From CBDFKF01 sp965248765 (GTDB lineage Bacteria > Pseudomonadota > Alphaproteobacteria > VGEJ01), in the NCBI GenBank assembly GCA_965248765.1, contig CBDFKF010000003.1, positions 682,001-746,000 of the forward strand: a stretch of DNA of 64,000 nucleotides, in the 5' to 3' direction. The notes below the pieces were generated by a model. It worked only from the letters and a program-made list of their open reading frames with translations. It had not been told where the DNA came from and ran no database searches. The translations under genes were made by a program, and so were the position numbers. Below are positions 33,290 through 42,034 of the stretch, piece after piece (the first letter of the stretch is position 1; the number at the start of each line of letters is the position of its first letter).

Positions 33290-35092
33290 TCAGGCGCGCG
33301 CGTGACGCGCTTTCTCGGTTGCCGCCTCGTCGATGGCCATGGCCTCGGTAATGATGACGCCGTAGTCCCGCTCGGCCGTGGCGACCGAGATGTAGCCGTC
33401 GAGAACGTTCTCAAGAACCAACTTCGGTTCGCGCTCTATTGGGTTTCCGTAGCCGCCGCCGCACGGTCCGACCTGGATGATACGATCGCCTGCAGCGGCG
33501 GGTAGATGGGGGATCTTCGATGGGAGCTCGACCACGTCACCGTTGGCGCGTTTCAGGATGAGCGCGGCGTGGTAGCCATCCGCGCCGCCATCGAAGCCCC
33601 AGGGCGGATGTTCGTGGCCCTCGCCCTCGACCGAGAAACCGCCGTCCTCCAACCACTCTGCCTCGCGGATCGAACCAACCCCGCCGCGCCATTTACCGGG
33701 GGCGCAAGCATCGTAGCGAAGCTCGTATTGATGAACCCTCAGAGGCAGATGGGATTCGAGATCCTCGATGGGGTTGTTGCGGGTGTTGGTGAACAGAATA
33801 TCGACGGCATCCATCCCGTCCTTGCCGTAACGCCCGCCGTAGCTCCCCTCGTGGATCTCCATGTGCACCCAGTGAGTCTCGCCGCGCAGACCGCTGAACG
33901 CGATGACCTCGAGATTGCCGACGCCCGCGCTGACCTGCGTGGGTACCGCTTCGGCCAATGCCTTCATCATGGTGCTGGCCATCTGAATGCCGGGGCAACA
34001 GCGGGCGATCGTCGGCGCGGGAAAGATCGGGTTCACCAAAGTGCCCCTGGGCGCGACGATGGTGATCGGTCTGGTAAGCCCCGCGTTCTGGGGAATCTTC
34101 CCGTGGATCGCTGAGTCGAGCAGGATCGAGCGCAGCGTCATCCACACGCCGCAGTCGACCGTGCCCTCGAGCGGCATGTTGATAGGCCGATCGTCGACCT
34201 GCGGTGCGGTGCCGGTGAAATCAACGGTCAGCTCGCTGCCATCCACGGTGACGGTGACCTCAATGGGCAGATCGCGCCGCGCCGGATCGTCGCTGTCGAG
34301 ATAGCCGTCGATCTTAGTTTTGGCGTTGTAGGAGCCATCGGGCAGCTTCTCGATCGCAGCCCGCATCATCCGCTCCGAGTAGTCCATCAGCTCCTCGGAC
34401 GCGGCTTCCACCAGCTCCAGGCCATACTGCTCGATCAATGCAACGTAGCGCTCGGCACCGATGTGGCAGGCGGCGATTTGCGCCTCCATGTCTCCCACCA
34501 CCAGATCGGAAGCGCGTATGTTGTCACGCACCATGTGCCAAACGGCGATGTTCTTGACACCGCGCTCATAGACTTTGAGCGCGCGGAACTGCAGCCCCTC
34601 GGCGTACGCATCCATTGCATCGACTATGCCCGCGCTTCCAGGCGTGAGGGCACCGATGTCGAGATGGTGCGCCGCGGTGAACGAGAAGCCGGCAAGCTCG
34701 TCGCGATAGAAGACCGGCACCACGAAACCGACATCAGGCCCATGCGATGCGCCGGCATACGCGTCGTTGTGCATGATCACATCGCCCGGTTCGATCGCCT
34801 CGCCGCGCTCATCCAGGATCCGCCGCAGTCCTCTGATATAGCCAGGCGCCGGACCGGACTGGAGCGGCGTGCTTTGCGGCGTTTCTGCGATCTGATGTCC
34901 GGCCGCATTGATCAGGGCGGCGCCGAAGTCCTCGGATTCGCGGATGATGCTCGAATGCGACATGCGCATCAGCTTGAAGCCCATCTCGATCGCGATGTTT
35001 TCGAGCGCGCCCTGGATGACGTTGGCGGTGACCGGATCGATTCGATTGGACCCCGGTTGGGCAGCCTTCTCCGATTCAGCAACCGACGTCAT
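33290..35092 (-). CDS. Hydantoinase B/oxoprolinase or carboxylase alpha-type subunit (HyuB)
   Basis: A 600-residue HyuB subunit, first gene of the B-A-B-gamma operon. The metal-site motif is again altered: HNDAYAGASHGPD at about 108-120. Two further segments, TAAHHLDIGALTPGS and FPAPTIARCCPGIQ, are read clearly. The C-terminal PCGGGYGNPIEREP is family-typical. The ATG at 35092 follows an AGGAAGGAAATAGCG leader. It has a different set of residues from the HyuB at 29340, so the operon holds two non-equivalent B subunits. Confidence 0.91.
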   Translation of the reverse strand: MTSVAESEKAAQPGSNRIDPVTANVIQGALENIAIEMGFKLMRMSHSSIIRESEDFGAALINAAGHQIAETPQSTPLQSGPAPGYIRGLRRILDERGEAIEPGDVIMHNDAYAGASHGPDVGFVVPVFYRDELAGFSFTAAHHLDIGALTPGSAGIVDAMDAYAEGLQFRALKVYERGVKNIAVWHMVRDNIRASDLVVGDMEAQIAACHIGAERYVALIEQYGLELVEAASEELMDYSERMMRAAIEKLPDGSYNAKTKIDGYLDSDDPARRDLPIEVTVTVDGSELTVDFTGTAPQVDDRPINMPLEGTVDCGVWMTLRSILLDSAIHGKIPQNAGLTRPITIVAPRGTLVNPIFPAPTIARCCPGIQMASTMMKALAEAVPTQVSAGVGNLEVIAFSGLRGETHWVHMEIHEGSYGGRYGKDGMDAVDILFTNTRNNPIEDLESHLPLRVHQYELRYDACAPGKWRGGVGSIREAEWLEDGGFSVEGEGHEHPPWGFDGGADGYHAALILKRANGDVVELPSKIPHLPAAAGDRIIQVGPCGGGYGNPIEREPKLVLENVLDGYISVATAERDYGVIITEAMAIDEAATEKARHARA

Positions 35093-35135
35093 CGCTATTT
35101 CCTTCCTGTGCCGGCGCAGCCAGCGCGCACACGAA

Positions 35136-35165
35136 CATTAAGGAACCCGTGGCGAAACGCGTCAA
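35136..35165 (-). promoter_or_regulatory. Candidate promoter for the B-A-B-gamma operon
   Basis: On the minus strand a good TTGACG (35160-35165) is followed after 18 bases by a weak TTAATG (35136-35141), or after 17 by CTTAAT. It lies about 45 bases upstream of the hyuB ATG. Confidence 0.35.
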
Positions 35166-35244
35166 GCCTCGCCGGCCCGGCACCAGTTGAATCGGTGCCG
35201 CCAGAGAGGCATGTTCGAGGCGGCCATCATTGAGGGCGGTCGCG

Positions 35245-36201
35245 ATGAACGCGCAACATACTTCGGCCAACAAGGCGAGACGCTTGCCATTGATTCCGGC
35301 GATTCTCCTGGTGACTGGAGGGATCGCCTATGGAAGCCTGTTTACGGCGAACAAGATCGCCATCGAGGCCGGCTTCCCGTTCATCAGCTACACCTTTTGG
35401 CAAGCTCTGGTCGCCGGTATCGCACTATTTGCATACGCTCTCGTTAGATCCGATCTGCCCAGGCTGACGTTTCGCCACCTGCGGCAATATGTGCTGACTA
35501 GCACGCTGGGTTTGGTCTTCCCCGTGCTCGTGCTCACCTTCATCGCGGGCAAGCTGCCGGCCGGTGTCGTCACGCTGATCATCGCGCTGGCGCCGCCGCT
35601 GACGTACGTGTTCGCGTTTCTGTTGCGTCTCGAGAAGTTTCGCTGGCCAAGCATTTTGGGGGTTGTGTTCGGCTTCGCCGGAATCTTGTTGATTGTGCTG
35701 CCTGAGGAAAGCCTGCCCTCACCCGATATGGCGATCTGGATTGTCGTCGCGCTGCTCGTCCCGCTGTCGCTAGCCACCAACAACATGCAGATGACGCTGC
35801 TGCGGCCACCGCAAACCACGACGACGTCGTTGGTGTGCGGGATTTTGTTGGGGGGCGCGGTAGTCACCTTCCCGATCATGCTCGTCTGGGATGGTTTCCA
35901 CGGGTTCTGGGAGGTCGAGCCCGCCGGTATCTGGACGATGCTCTGGGCCGGAGCGATTCAGCTCTTCACATTCTTCGCGATACTCGAGACGATACGTCTG
36001 GCGGGCCCGGTATTCCTCTCGCAGATCAACTACATCATCGTGATAGCAGGGTTCCTATGGGCGCTAGCCCTCTTCAACGAAGGACTGAGCGGGTGGGTCT
36101 GGGCCGCACTCGGTATCATGCTGATCGGGCTGACCTTCGCGAATATCGGCACGGCATGGGCCCAGCGCGAAAGCGCAAGCGCCGCCCCGCCAGTGAGCTA
36201 G
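35245..36201 (+). CDS. EamA/DMT-family transporter
   Basis: A 318-residue inner-membrane protein with about ten hydrophobic segments in two EamA repeats (first repeat near LLVTGGIAYGSLFTANKIAI, second near LVPLSLATNNMQMTLLRP). The ATG at 35245 is preceded by GAGGG; a TTG at 35230 in the same frame is less likely. Drug/metabolite transporters usually export amino acids, metabolites or drugs. It is divergent from the B-A-B-gamma operon and convergent with the broken nitrilase gene. A link to the degradative genes is possible but not shown. Confidence 0.9.
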   Translation: MNAQHTSANKARRLPLIPAILLVTGGIAYGSLFTANKIAIEAGFPFISYTFWQALVAGIALFAYALVRSDLPRLTFRHLRQYVLTSTLGLVFPVLVLTFIAGKLPAGVVTLIIALAPPLTYVFAFLLRLEKFRWPSILGVVFGFAGILLIVLPEESLPSPDMAIWIVVALLVPLSLATNNMQMTLLRPPQTTTTSLVCGILLGGAVVTFPIMLVWDGFHGFWEVEPAGIWTMLWAGAIQLFTFFAILETIRLAGPVFLSQINYIIVIAGFLWALALFNEGLSGWVWAALGIMLIGLTFANIGTAWAQRESASAAPPVS

Positions 36202-36851
36202 GGTCGTGCGCCTGAGTTAGATCGCGCGCACATCGGTGATCGCCCCGTAGAGCTCCGGGCGGCGGTCCCGGAAGAACTGCCAGTCGTGGCGAACCTCGCG
36301 CACGACGTTCATATCGAGATCGGCGGTCAACAGCTCGTCTTCATCACCCGCCTGGGCGACCACCTCGCCCCGCGGACTGGTGAAAAAGCTGTTGCCGTAG
36401 AAGCGCGCGACGTTCCACGGCGCCTCTTCCCCGACCCGGTTGATAGCGCCGATATAGAAGCCATTCGCCACCGCCGCGGCGCGCACCTCGAGCTCCCAGA
36501 TGTCTCGGCTGTGCGGTCCAGTGGCCGAGGGGGTCACGACATACTCGGCTCCGCCGATCGCCAACGATCGATACCCCCCAGGGAAGTGCCGGTCGTAACA
36601 GATATACACGCCGAGCCGGCAATAGGCGGTCTTGAAGACTGGAAAGCCTAAGTTGCCGGGCTTGAAAAAGAACTTTTCGGGCCACGTCTCGAGGTCTGGT
36701 ATGTGGGTCTGTGGGTCTTGCGATACTTGCCGAGATAGCTGCCGTCGGCATCGATGACGGCGGCGGAGTTGTAATAAACGCCGGTCGTCTCCTCTTCATA
36801 GATCGGCGCCACAATCACCATCTTGTGCTTCGCCGCAAGTTCCTGCATGCG

Positions 36852-36859
36852 CTGGACCG
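36852..36859 (+). repeat. Target-site duplication of the IS256-family element (left)
   Basis: CTGGACCG immediately before the element; the same 8 bases follow it at 38295-38302. Eight-base duplications are normal for the IS256 family. Confidence 0.9.
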
Positions 36860-36887
36860 GGTCGTGTCCCTTTGAGTGGTGTAGGAG

Positions 36888-36953
36888 CTGTGGGTAACCG
36901 GCTTGCCGTAGCGACCGCCAAGAGTCTGGCCTAGGCAAGCCGGTTATCCACAG
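36888..36953 (+). other. Long subterminal hairpin inside the IS256-family element
   Basis: Arms 36888-36907 and 36934-36953 pair over 20 positions with one G-T pair (CTGTGGGTAACCGGCTTGCC is the left arm), loop of 26. It lies between the left terminus and the transposase gene, so in RNA it would fold just upstream of the start codon region. Confidence 0.75.
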
Positions 36954-37024
36954 CGGGCGGTCATCGCGGTTTCCGGTTTAGGGTTGGGTTGTGGCAACGC
37001 AACCTGGAACCAATGGAGACCACG

Positions 37025-38224
37025 ATGACCGACGACATGATGACGCTTCGTAGTTTGCTGGAAAAGAGTTCTGACGCCGATCTGCTGCGCGAGATGATCG
37101 GCTTCACCGCCCAGCGTTTGATGGAACTGGAGGTCCGGGGCCTGACCGGCGCCGGCCACGGCGAGCGTTCGCCGGCGCGCATCAACCACCGCAACGGCTA
37201 TCGCGACCGGGTGTGGGAGAGCCGCGCCGGCAGCGTCGCGCTGAACATTCCCAAGCTGCGGAAGGGCTCCTACTTCCCCGGCTTCCTGGAGCCCCGGCGG
37301 ATGGCCGAGAAGGCGCTCACGGCGGTGATCCAGGAGGCCTACATCCAGGGCGTCTCGACCCGATCGGTCGATGACCTGGTCCAGGCCATGGGTATGACCG
37401 GCATCTCCAAGAGCCAGGTCTCGCGGCTCTGCGGAGAGATCGACGACAAGGTCCGGACCTTCCTCGAGCGGCCCCTGGAAGGCGACTGGCCCTACCTCTG
37501 GCTGGATGCAACCTATGTGAAGGTGCGCCAGTCCGGGCGCATCGTCTCGGTCGCGGTGATCGTCGCCGTCGCCGTCAACACCCAGGGCCGGCGCGAGGTC
37601 CTCGGCATGGCGGTCGGCGCCTCGGAGGCCGAGACCTTCTGGACCGAGTTCCTCCGATGCCTGGCCAGACGGGGTTTGCGCGGCGTCACGCTGGTGATCT
37701 CCGATGACCACAAGGGCCTCAAGGCCGCCGCCGCTCGTGTCCTCAACGCCACTTGGCAGCGCTGCCGGGTGCACTTCATGCGCAACCTCCTGGGCCATGC
37801 CGGCAAGCAGGGCCGGCGCGTGGTCTCCGCCTTCGTCGCCACCGCCTTCGCCCAGGAGGACGCCGCGGCCGCCAAGACCCAGTGGCGCCAGGTGGCCGAC
37901 CAGCTCCGCCCCAAGGCGCCCAAGCTGGCAAACCTCATGGACCAAGCCGAGCCCGACGTGCTGGCCTATATGAGCTTCCCCAAGGAGCACCGCACCAAGC
38001 TCCACTCGACCAATCCCCTGGAGCGCCTCAACGGCGAGATCAAGCGCCGCACCAACGTCGTCGGCATCTTCCCCAACGAGGCCGCCATCACCCGACTGAG
38101 CGGCGCTATCCTCATGGAGCAGAACGACGAATGGGCGGTGCAGAGGGCGCGCTACATGACCCTGGAAACCATCGCGCCGGTGAGCGACAATGCCCTCATC
38201 AAGATGCCTCCCGAGGCCGCTTGA
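37025..38224 (+). CDS. IS256-family transposase (mutator type)
   Basis: A 399-residue DDE transposase. The catalytic residues are visible as D161 (YLWLDATYVKV), D227 (LVISDDHKGL) and E333 (NPLERLNGEIKRR), with the C/H motif WQRCRVHFMRNLL before the last. The ATG at 37025 has GGAG seven bases ahead; starts at 37013 (ATG) and 36989 (TTG) are in frame and cannot be excluded. The frame is intact, so the element may still be mobile. It is transcribed opposite to the gene it interrupts. Confidence 0.94.
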   Translation: MTDDMMTLRSLLEKSSDADLLREMIGFTAQRLMELEVRGLTGAGHGERSPARINHRNGYRDRVWESRAGSVALNIPKLRKGSYFPGFLEPRRMAEKALTAVIQEAYIQGVSTRSVDDLVQAMGMTGISKSQVSRLCGEIDDKVRTFLERPLEGDWPYLWLDATYVKVRQSGRIVSVAVIVAVAVNTQGRREVLGMAVGASEAETFWTEFLRCLARRGLRGVTLVISDDHKGLKAAAARVLNATWQRCRVHFMRNLLGHAGKQGRRVVSAFVATAFAQEDAAAAKTQWRQVADQLRPKAPKLANLMDQAEPDVLAYMSFPKEHRTKLHSTNPLERLNGEIKRRTNVVGIFPNEAAITRLSGAILMEQNDEWAVQRARYMTLETIAPVSDNALIKMPPEAA

Positions 38225-38294
38225 GCGATCCGGCTCAGCCCGCCGGACACCGCGACCCGCTCGCGGCTCTTACACCACGTCCCGGGACACGATC

Positions 38295-38302
38295 CTGGAC
38301 CG
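38295..38302 (+). repeat. Target-site duplication of the IS256-family element (right)
   Basis: CTGGACCG directly after the element, identical to 36852-36859. Confidence 0.9.
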
Positions 38303-38605
38303 TGGGGCCATCGGGTATCGGCTCGGCCGCGTCGTACCATTTCCGGTCGCGACTGGGTGGGAAGTACGGCTGGGTGAAGACCTCCTGCATGCACAGGACC
38401 TGCACGCCAGTGCGCGCCGCATCTTCGATCAGAGGCTCGTGCGCGACCAGCATCGCGTCGCGAATCTCGTTCGGTGGCCGCGACGTGTCGGCCTTGAGCG
38501 AGAGCTGAATAAGACCTGCTTTGATACGGTCATTAGTCTCGCTCCCTATCATCAATCCGACCGACCGCCGCTCGAGGAGGACCGAGCGCTGGCTCGTCGC
38601 GCCGC

Positions 38606-38634
38606 TTGGCGCTGATTTATCGCTCCAATATACT
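38606..38634 (+). promoter_or_regulatory. Candidate sigma70-type promoter for the Liv-type operon
   Basis: TTGGCG (38606-38611), a 17-base spacer and TATACT (38629-38634), about 90 bases upstream of the binding-protein ATG. This is the best-looking promoter in the window by eye. It lies outside the IS element, so the insertion should not disturb it. Confidence 0.55.
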
Positions 38635-38725
38635 GGTCCTGCTCTAACATGGCGTGAAAGTTCTCTAAGAGCGCCGATCGTGCTTGCGGTGGAAACCACA
38701 CGGAAGCACAGAGGGAGGACACTAC

Positions 38726-39916
38726 ATGAAGAGACTTGCTGTACTAGCGGCAGCCGCTGCGCTCGCCGCGGTGACGACCACTGACCGGGCGAGTGCCGAA
38801 GACCCGATCATCATCGGGGCGCCGGTGGCCCTCAGCGGTTGGATGGTAGCCTACGACACACCGCCATTGAACGCGGCCAAGATGGCCGTTGACGACATCA
38901 ACGCTCAGGGCGGCCTGCTCGGGCGCCAGGTCGAGCTGGTGATCGTCGATACCAAGACCGAGCCTGCCCAGACGTCCAAGGCAGCAATCGAGGCGATGGA
39001 GGCAGGCGCCAAGTTCCTGATGGTCTCCTGCGATTACGATGCTTCGAGCCCGGCCGCTTTCGCGGCTCAGTCGCGCGGCATCATTGCGATCTCCCCGTGT
39101 GCGAACGATTCGAAGATGGGTGTGCAGGGGATCGGTTCCCACGCCTTCACCTGGTCGATCGCAGCGCAGACCCAGGGCTATCTCGAGGCCGAGTGGGGTT
39201 ACAAAGAGCGGGGATGGCGCACTGCCTACTCGCTTCTCGATAATTCTATCGAGTACGACAAGGCGCTCTGCGCAGGCTTCAACTACCGCTGGAAAGAACT
39301 CGCCGGCGAGGCGAACTTCCTCGGACAGGACACCTTCAAGAACGACGATCCTTCCATCGCATCGCAGATCACGCGCATCAAGTCTCTGGCGAGTCCGCCG
39401 GACGTGATCCGCTTGTGCTCCTACGTGCCGGGCGGCGCCGCAGCCATACGCCAGCTGCGGGCGGCCGGCATCGACACGCCGATCCTCGGATCGCACTCGA
39501 TGGACGGCAGCTACTGGCTGGAAACGGTGCCGGGTCTCAGCAACTTCTACTACGAGACCTACGCCTCGATTTACGGCGATGAGCCGATCGCGGCGCGCCA
39601 GGCGCTTCTTGACCGCTATGTCGGTGAATACGGCGAACCGGCCAACTCGTTCTTCTTGACCGGCTACTCGCTGATCATGGGCTACAAGCTCGCCGTCGAG
39701 CGGGCTGGTACCGACAATCCGGATGCGGTGTTGGCAGCGTACAATAAGTTCCAGGACGAAGACATCGTCGGTTTCCCATACACCTTCAGCGAAGATATGC
39801 ACATGCAGCTGCAGTGGCCGATGATGATGATCGAGGTGCAGAACGGCAAGCCGAGCGCCATCGGCTACTACAAGAACGAAGGCTTGCCGCCGATGGATCT
39901 CCTGTTTCCACAGTGA
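38726..39916 (+). CDS. Branched-chain amino acid/amide-type ABC transporter binding protein
   Basis: A 396-residue periplasmic binding protein of the Leu/Ile/Val-amide-urea family. A Sec signal (MKRLAVLAAAAALAAVTTTD, cleavage near ASA-ED) precedes the core IIIGAPVALSGWMV. AAKMAVDDINAQGGLLGRQV is the family signature near residue 55. GGAGG lies just before the ATG at 38726. It is the first gene of an operon with two permeases and two nitrilases, so the ligand may be an amide or ureide hydrolysed by those enzymes. Family members bind amino acids, amides, urea and aromatic acids. Confidence 0.93.
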   Translation: MKRLAVLAAAAALAAVTTTDRASAEDPIIIGAPVALSGWMVAYDTPPLNAAKMAVDDINAQGGLLGRQVELVIVDTKTEPAQTSKAAIEAMEAGAKFLMVSCDYDASSPAAFAAQSRGIIAISPCANDSKMGVQGIGSHAFTWSIAAQTQGYLEAEWGYKERGWRTAYSLLDNSIEYDKALCAGFNYRWKELAGEANFLGQDTFKNDDPSIASQITRIKSLASPPDVIRLCSYVPGGAAAIRQLRAAGIDTPILGSHSMDGSYWLETVPGLSNFYYETYASIYGDEPIAARQALLDRYVGEYGEPANSFFLTGYSLIMGYKLAVERAGTDNPDAVLAAYNKFQDEDIVGFPYTFSEDMHMQLQWPMMMIEVQNGKPSAIGYYKNEGLPPMDLLFPQ

Positions 39917-39940
39917 GGCCCTGACGGCTAGGCTACTGGT

Positions 39941-39968
39941 GAGCGGGCGGCAAATCTGCCGCCCGCTC
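39941..39968 (+). other. Perfect hairpin between binding-protein and permease genes
   Basis: Arms 39941-39952 and 39957-39968 (GAGCGGGCGGCA and its complement) with loop AATC, 24 bases after the binding-protein stop. There is no T run after it on either strand, so mRNA stabilisation or weak attenuation is more likely than full termination. Confidence 0.6.
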
Positions 39969-40024
39969 CGACTCCTGCGCGCGGCGGGCGAGCGGTCCGG
40001 GCATCGAGCCTGAGGCGAGGGTTC

Positions 40025-40939
40025 GTGGTAGCGATCATCCAGAACATCATCGATGCCGTCAGCCTCGGCAGCCTGTACGCCCTGTCGGCGCTCGGCGTCG
40101 GACTGATCTTCGGCATCTTGCGACTAATAAATTTCGCACACGGCGATTTCATCACGATCGGCGCGTACACACTCATCGTTCCGGCCGCCACGGTCACTGC
40201 AACGCTGCTCATCGGCGGCTGGCATCCGGTGCCCATGGTCATTTCCGTCGTCGCGATCGTCGTCGTCATTGCGCTGATATCCGAGAGGGCCGTCTTCAGA
40301 CAGCTGCGCGACGCGGGCCCGGCAACTCTTCTGATCGGCTCCTTCGCGCTCAGTTTCTTTCTCCAGCATCTGATCCTGATGATCTACGGCAGCCGTCCCA
40401 AGGGTGTGGGCGTCGGCGAGGCACTCAACCAGCAGCTCAATGTCGGCGATCTGCGGATTCCATTGCTGAATGTCGTGACGATCGTCGTCACCATCGTTCT
40501 GCTGACGGCGCTTGCGGTATTCATGCAGCGCACCCGCTACGGCGCTCACATGCGCGCGGCGGCCGAGGACTTTCGCATGGCGCGGTTGCTTGGCGTCCGC
40601 GCCAACAGGGTCATCGCGGTCGCCTTTGCGATCAGCGGTCTACTCGCGGCGACGGTCGCCCTGTTGCTCATCATTCAAAGTGGCCAGCTCACCTACCGGA
40701 TGGGGGTGCAGATCGTCTTGATCGCCTTCGTTGCCACGGTGATCGGCGGTATGGGAAGTCTTGTCGGCGCAGCGCTTGGCGGCTTTCTCGTCGGCGTCAT
40801 GAGCGTTCTTATGCAAGTCATTCTGCCAGAAGGCCTGCGCGAAGGGCGAGATGCGTTCGTCTTTATCATGGTCATTCTCATCCTCCTTCTGCGCCCCCAG
40901 GGACTCATCCGGGTCGGCACGGCTACGGAGCGAATCTAG
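40025..40939 (+). CDS. Branched-chain amino acid-type ABC transporter permease (LivH-like)
   Basis: A 304-residue inner-membrane permease of the LivH family. GTG start at 40025. The family N-terminal LGSLYALSALGVGLIFGILR and INFAHGDF are seen, then multiple membrane segments and the conserved loop AAAEDFRMARLLGVRANRVI. The C-terminal LLRPQGLI is typical. It pairs with the LivM-like permease directly after it. No LivG/LivF ATPase gene is in the window. Confidence 0.93.
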   Translation: MVAIIQNIIDAVSLGSLYALSALGVGLIFGILRLINFAHGDFITIGAYTLIVPAATVTATLLIGGWHPVPMVISVVAIVVVIALISERAVFRQLRDAGPATLLIGSFALSFFLQHLILMIYGSRPKGVGVGEALNQQLNVGDLRIPLLNVVTIVVTIVLLTALAVFMQRTRYGAHMRAAAEDFRMARLLGVRANRVIAVAFAISGLLAATVALLLIIQSGQLTYRMGVQIVLIAFVATVIGGMGSLVGAALGGFLVGVMSVLMQVILPEGLREGRDAFVFIMVILILLLRPQGLIRVGTATERI

Positions 40940-42010
40940 GTGGCGCTGATCGTGCGACACTGGTCGTTCGTCTCGCTAGCGATTCTTCTCATCGCCATCG
41001 TTTCGGTGATCTGGCTGTTCGGCGGCAACCTGATCAACCGCACCGCCACCGAGGCGTTGATTCTGCTCGTGATCGTGGTCGGGCTCTACGTCTTCATCGG
41101 CAACTCCGGGGTCCTGTCGTTCGGGTCTATCGGTTTCATGGCGATCGGTGCTTATGCGGCCGCATGGTTCACCGTTCCCCTCAACATGAAGAAGCTGACA
41201 ATGCCGGGGCTCCCCGGCATCCTCCATCGCTTCGACATGCCGGTCCTTCCCGCCTCGCTGTTGGCCGGGCTGCTCGGCGCACTCGTTGCGCTTGGCGTCG
41301 GTTTGATAATCCTGCGGCTCTCGGGCATCGCCGCATCGATCGCCACCCTTTCGGTGCTGGTCGTCATCAACGTTGGCTATTCGAATTGGGAGCCTGTGAC
41401 TCTCGGCACCAGCGCCATCGTCGGCCTGCCGCCCTATGTGACGACGTGGGTCGCCTTGGCCTGGGCGCTAGTGGCGATGGCCGTGGCATACGCTTACCAG
41501 CACTCGCGGTTTGGTTTGGCACTGCGGGCAAGCCGCGACGACGAGGTAGCGGCGCGCGCGGTCGGAATCGATATTACGCGCCAACGGCTGGTCGCCTGGG
41601 TAATCAGCGCGTTCTTCGTAGCCATCGGCGGCGTCCTCTATGCGCACTTTGTCGGAGTCATCTACATCGCCAACTTCTGGCTGGGCTTGACCTTCATCAC
41701 CCTGGCCATGTTGGTGGTTGGCGGCATGAACAGTTTGTCCGGCGCTGTGCTCGGCGTGGTCGTCATTTCCGTCTTTACAGAGCTGCTGCGACAAGCGGAA
41801 AAGGGCCTTGAGATCGGCGACACCGAGATCGCGGTGCCGCCCGGGATTCAGGAGATGGGGCTTGCCGGCATCATGATCCTGATCCTGATCTTCAGGCCGC
41901 GCGGCCTGACCGGAAATCGGGAGATCACGTGGCCGTTCGCATCAATCGGATCGCCACTCGGTCGGACCGGAGCCGCCGGCAGCGTCCCGACCGATACCGG
42001 GCGGGCATGA
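40940..42010 (+). CDS. Branched-chain amino acid-type ABC transporter permease (LivM-like)
   Basis: A 356-residue permease of the LivM family, starting with a GTG at the base after the livH stop. Membrane segments alternate through the protein. The motif YVFIGNSGVLSFGSIGFMAIG is near residues 51-71 and the coupling loop RASRDDEVAARAVGIDITRQR in the middle. RPRGLTG ends the membrane part. It completes the translocation pore; the ATPases must come from elsewhere. Confidence 0.93.
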   Translation: MALIVRHWSFVSLAILLIAIVSVIWLFGGNLINRTATEALILLVIVVGLYVFIGNSGVLSFGSIGFMAIGAYAAAWFTVPLNMKKLTMPGLPGILHRFDMPVLPASLLAGLLGALVALGVGLIILRLSGIAASIATLSVLVVINVGYSNWEPVTLGTSAIVGLPPYVTTWVALAWALVAMAVAYAYQHSRFGLALRASRDDEVAARAVGIDITRQRLVAWVISAFFVAIGGVLYAHFVGVIYIANFWLGLTFITLAMLVVGGMNSLSGAVLGVVVISVFTELLRQAEKGLEIGDTEIAVPPGIQEMGLAGIMILILIFRPRGLTGNREITWPFASIGSPLGRTGAAGSVPTDTGRA

Positions 42011-42034
42011 TCCACTAACGCGGGGAGCCATGAC

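Larger units (their letters stand above)
36860..38294 (+). mobile_element. IS256-family insertion sequence, apparently complete
   Basis: A 1435-bp element with imperfect terminal inverted repeats: the left end begins GGTCGTGTCCC-TTTGA-GTGGTGTA and the right end, read inward, GATCGTGTCCC-GGGAC-GTGGTGTA. It is flanked by direct 8-bp duplications CTGGACCG and contains one intact transposase gene. It sits inside the nitrilase pseudogene in the opposite orientation. The clean ends and duplication indicate ordinary transposition and little later rearrangement. Confidence 0.93.
36217..38552 (-). pseudogene. Nitrilase-superfamily amidohydrolase, broken by IS256-family insertion and a frameshift
   Basis: A gene for a carbon-nitrogen hydrolase of the N-carbamoyl-amide/beta-ureidopropionase type, in two pieces. 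The N-terminal half starts at ATG 38552 and carries the catalytic Glu (MQEVFTQPYF), ending at DGPTVQ where the IS element begins. The C-terminal half resumes at VQRMQELAAKHKMV beyond the element and carries the Lys (GKYRKTH) and Cys (ICYDRHFPGG) of the triad. A second lesion, an 8-base near-duplication around 36700-36720 (ACCCACAG next to ACCCACAT on the coding strand), shifts the frame between Lys and Cys. Joining the halves at the 8-bp duplication restores the first junction. Two intact paralogues lie at 42035 and 42903. Confidence 0.9.
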
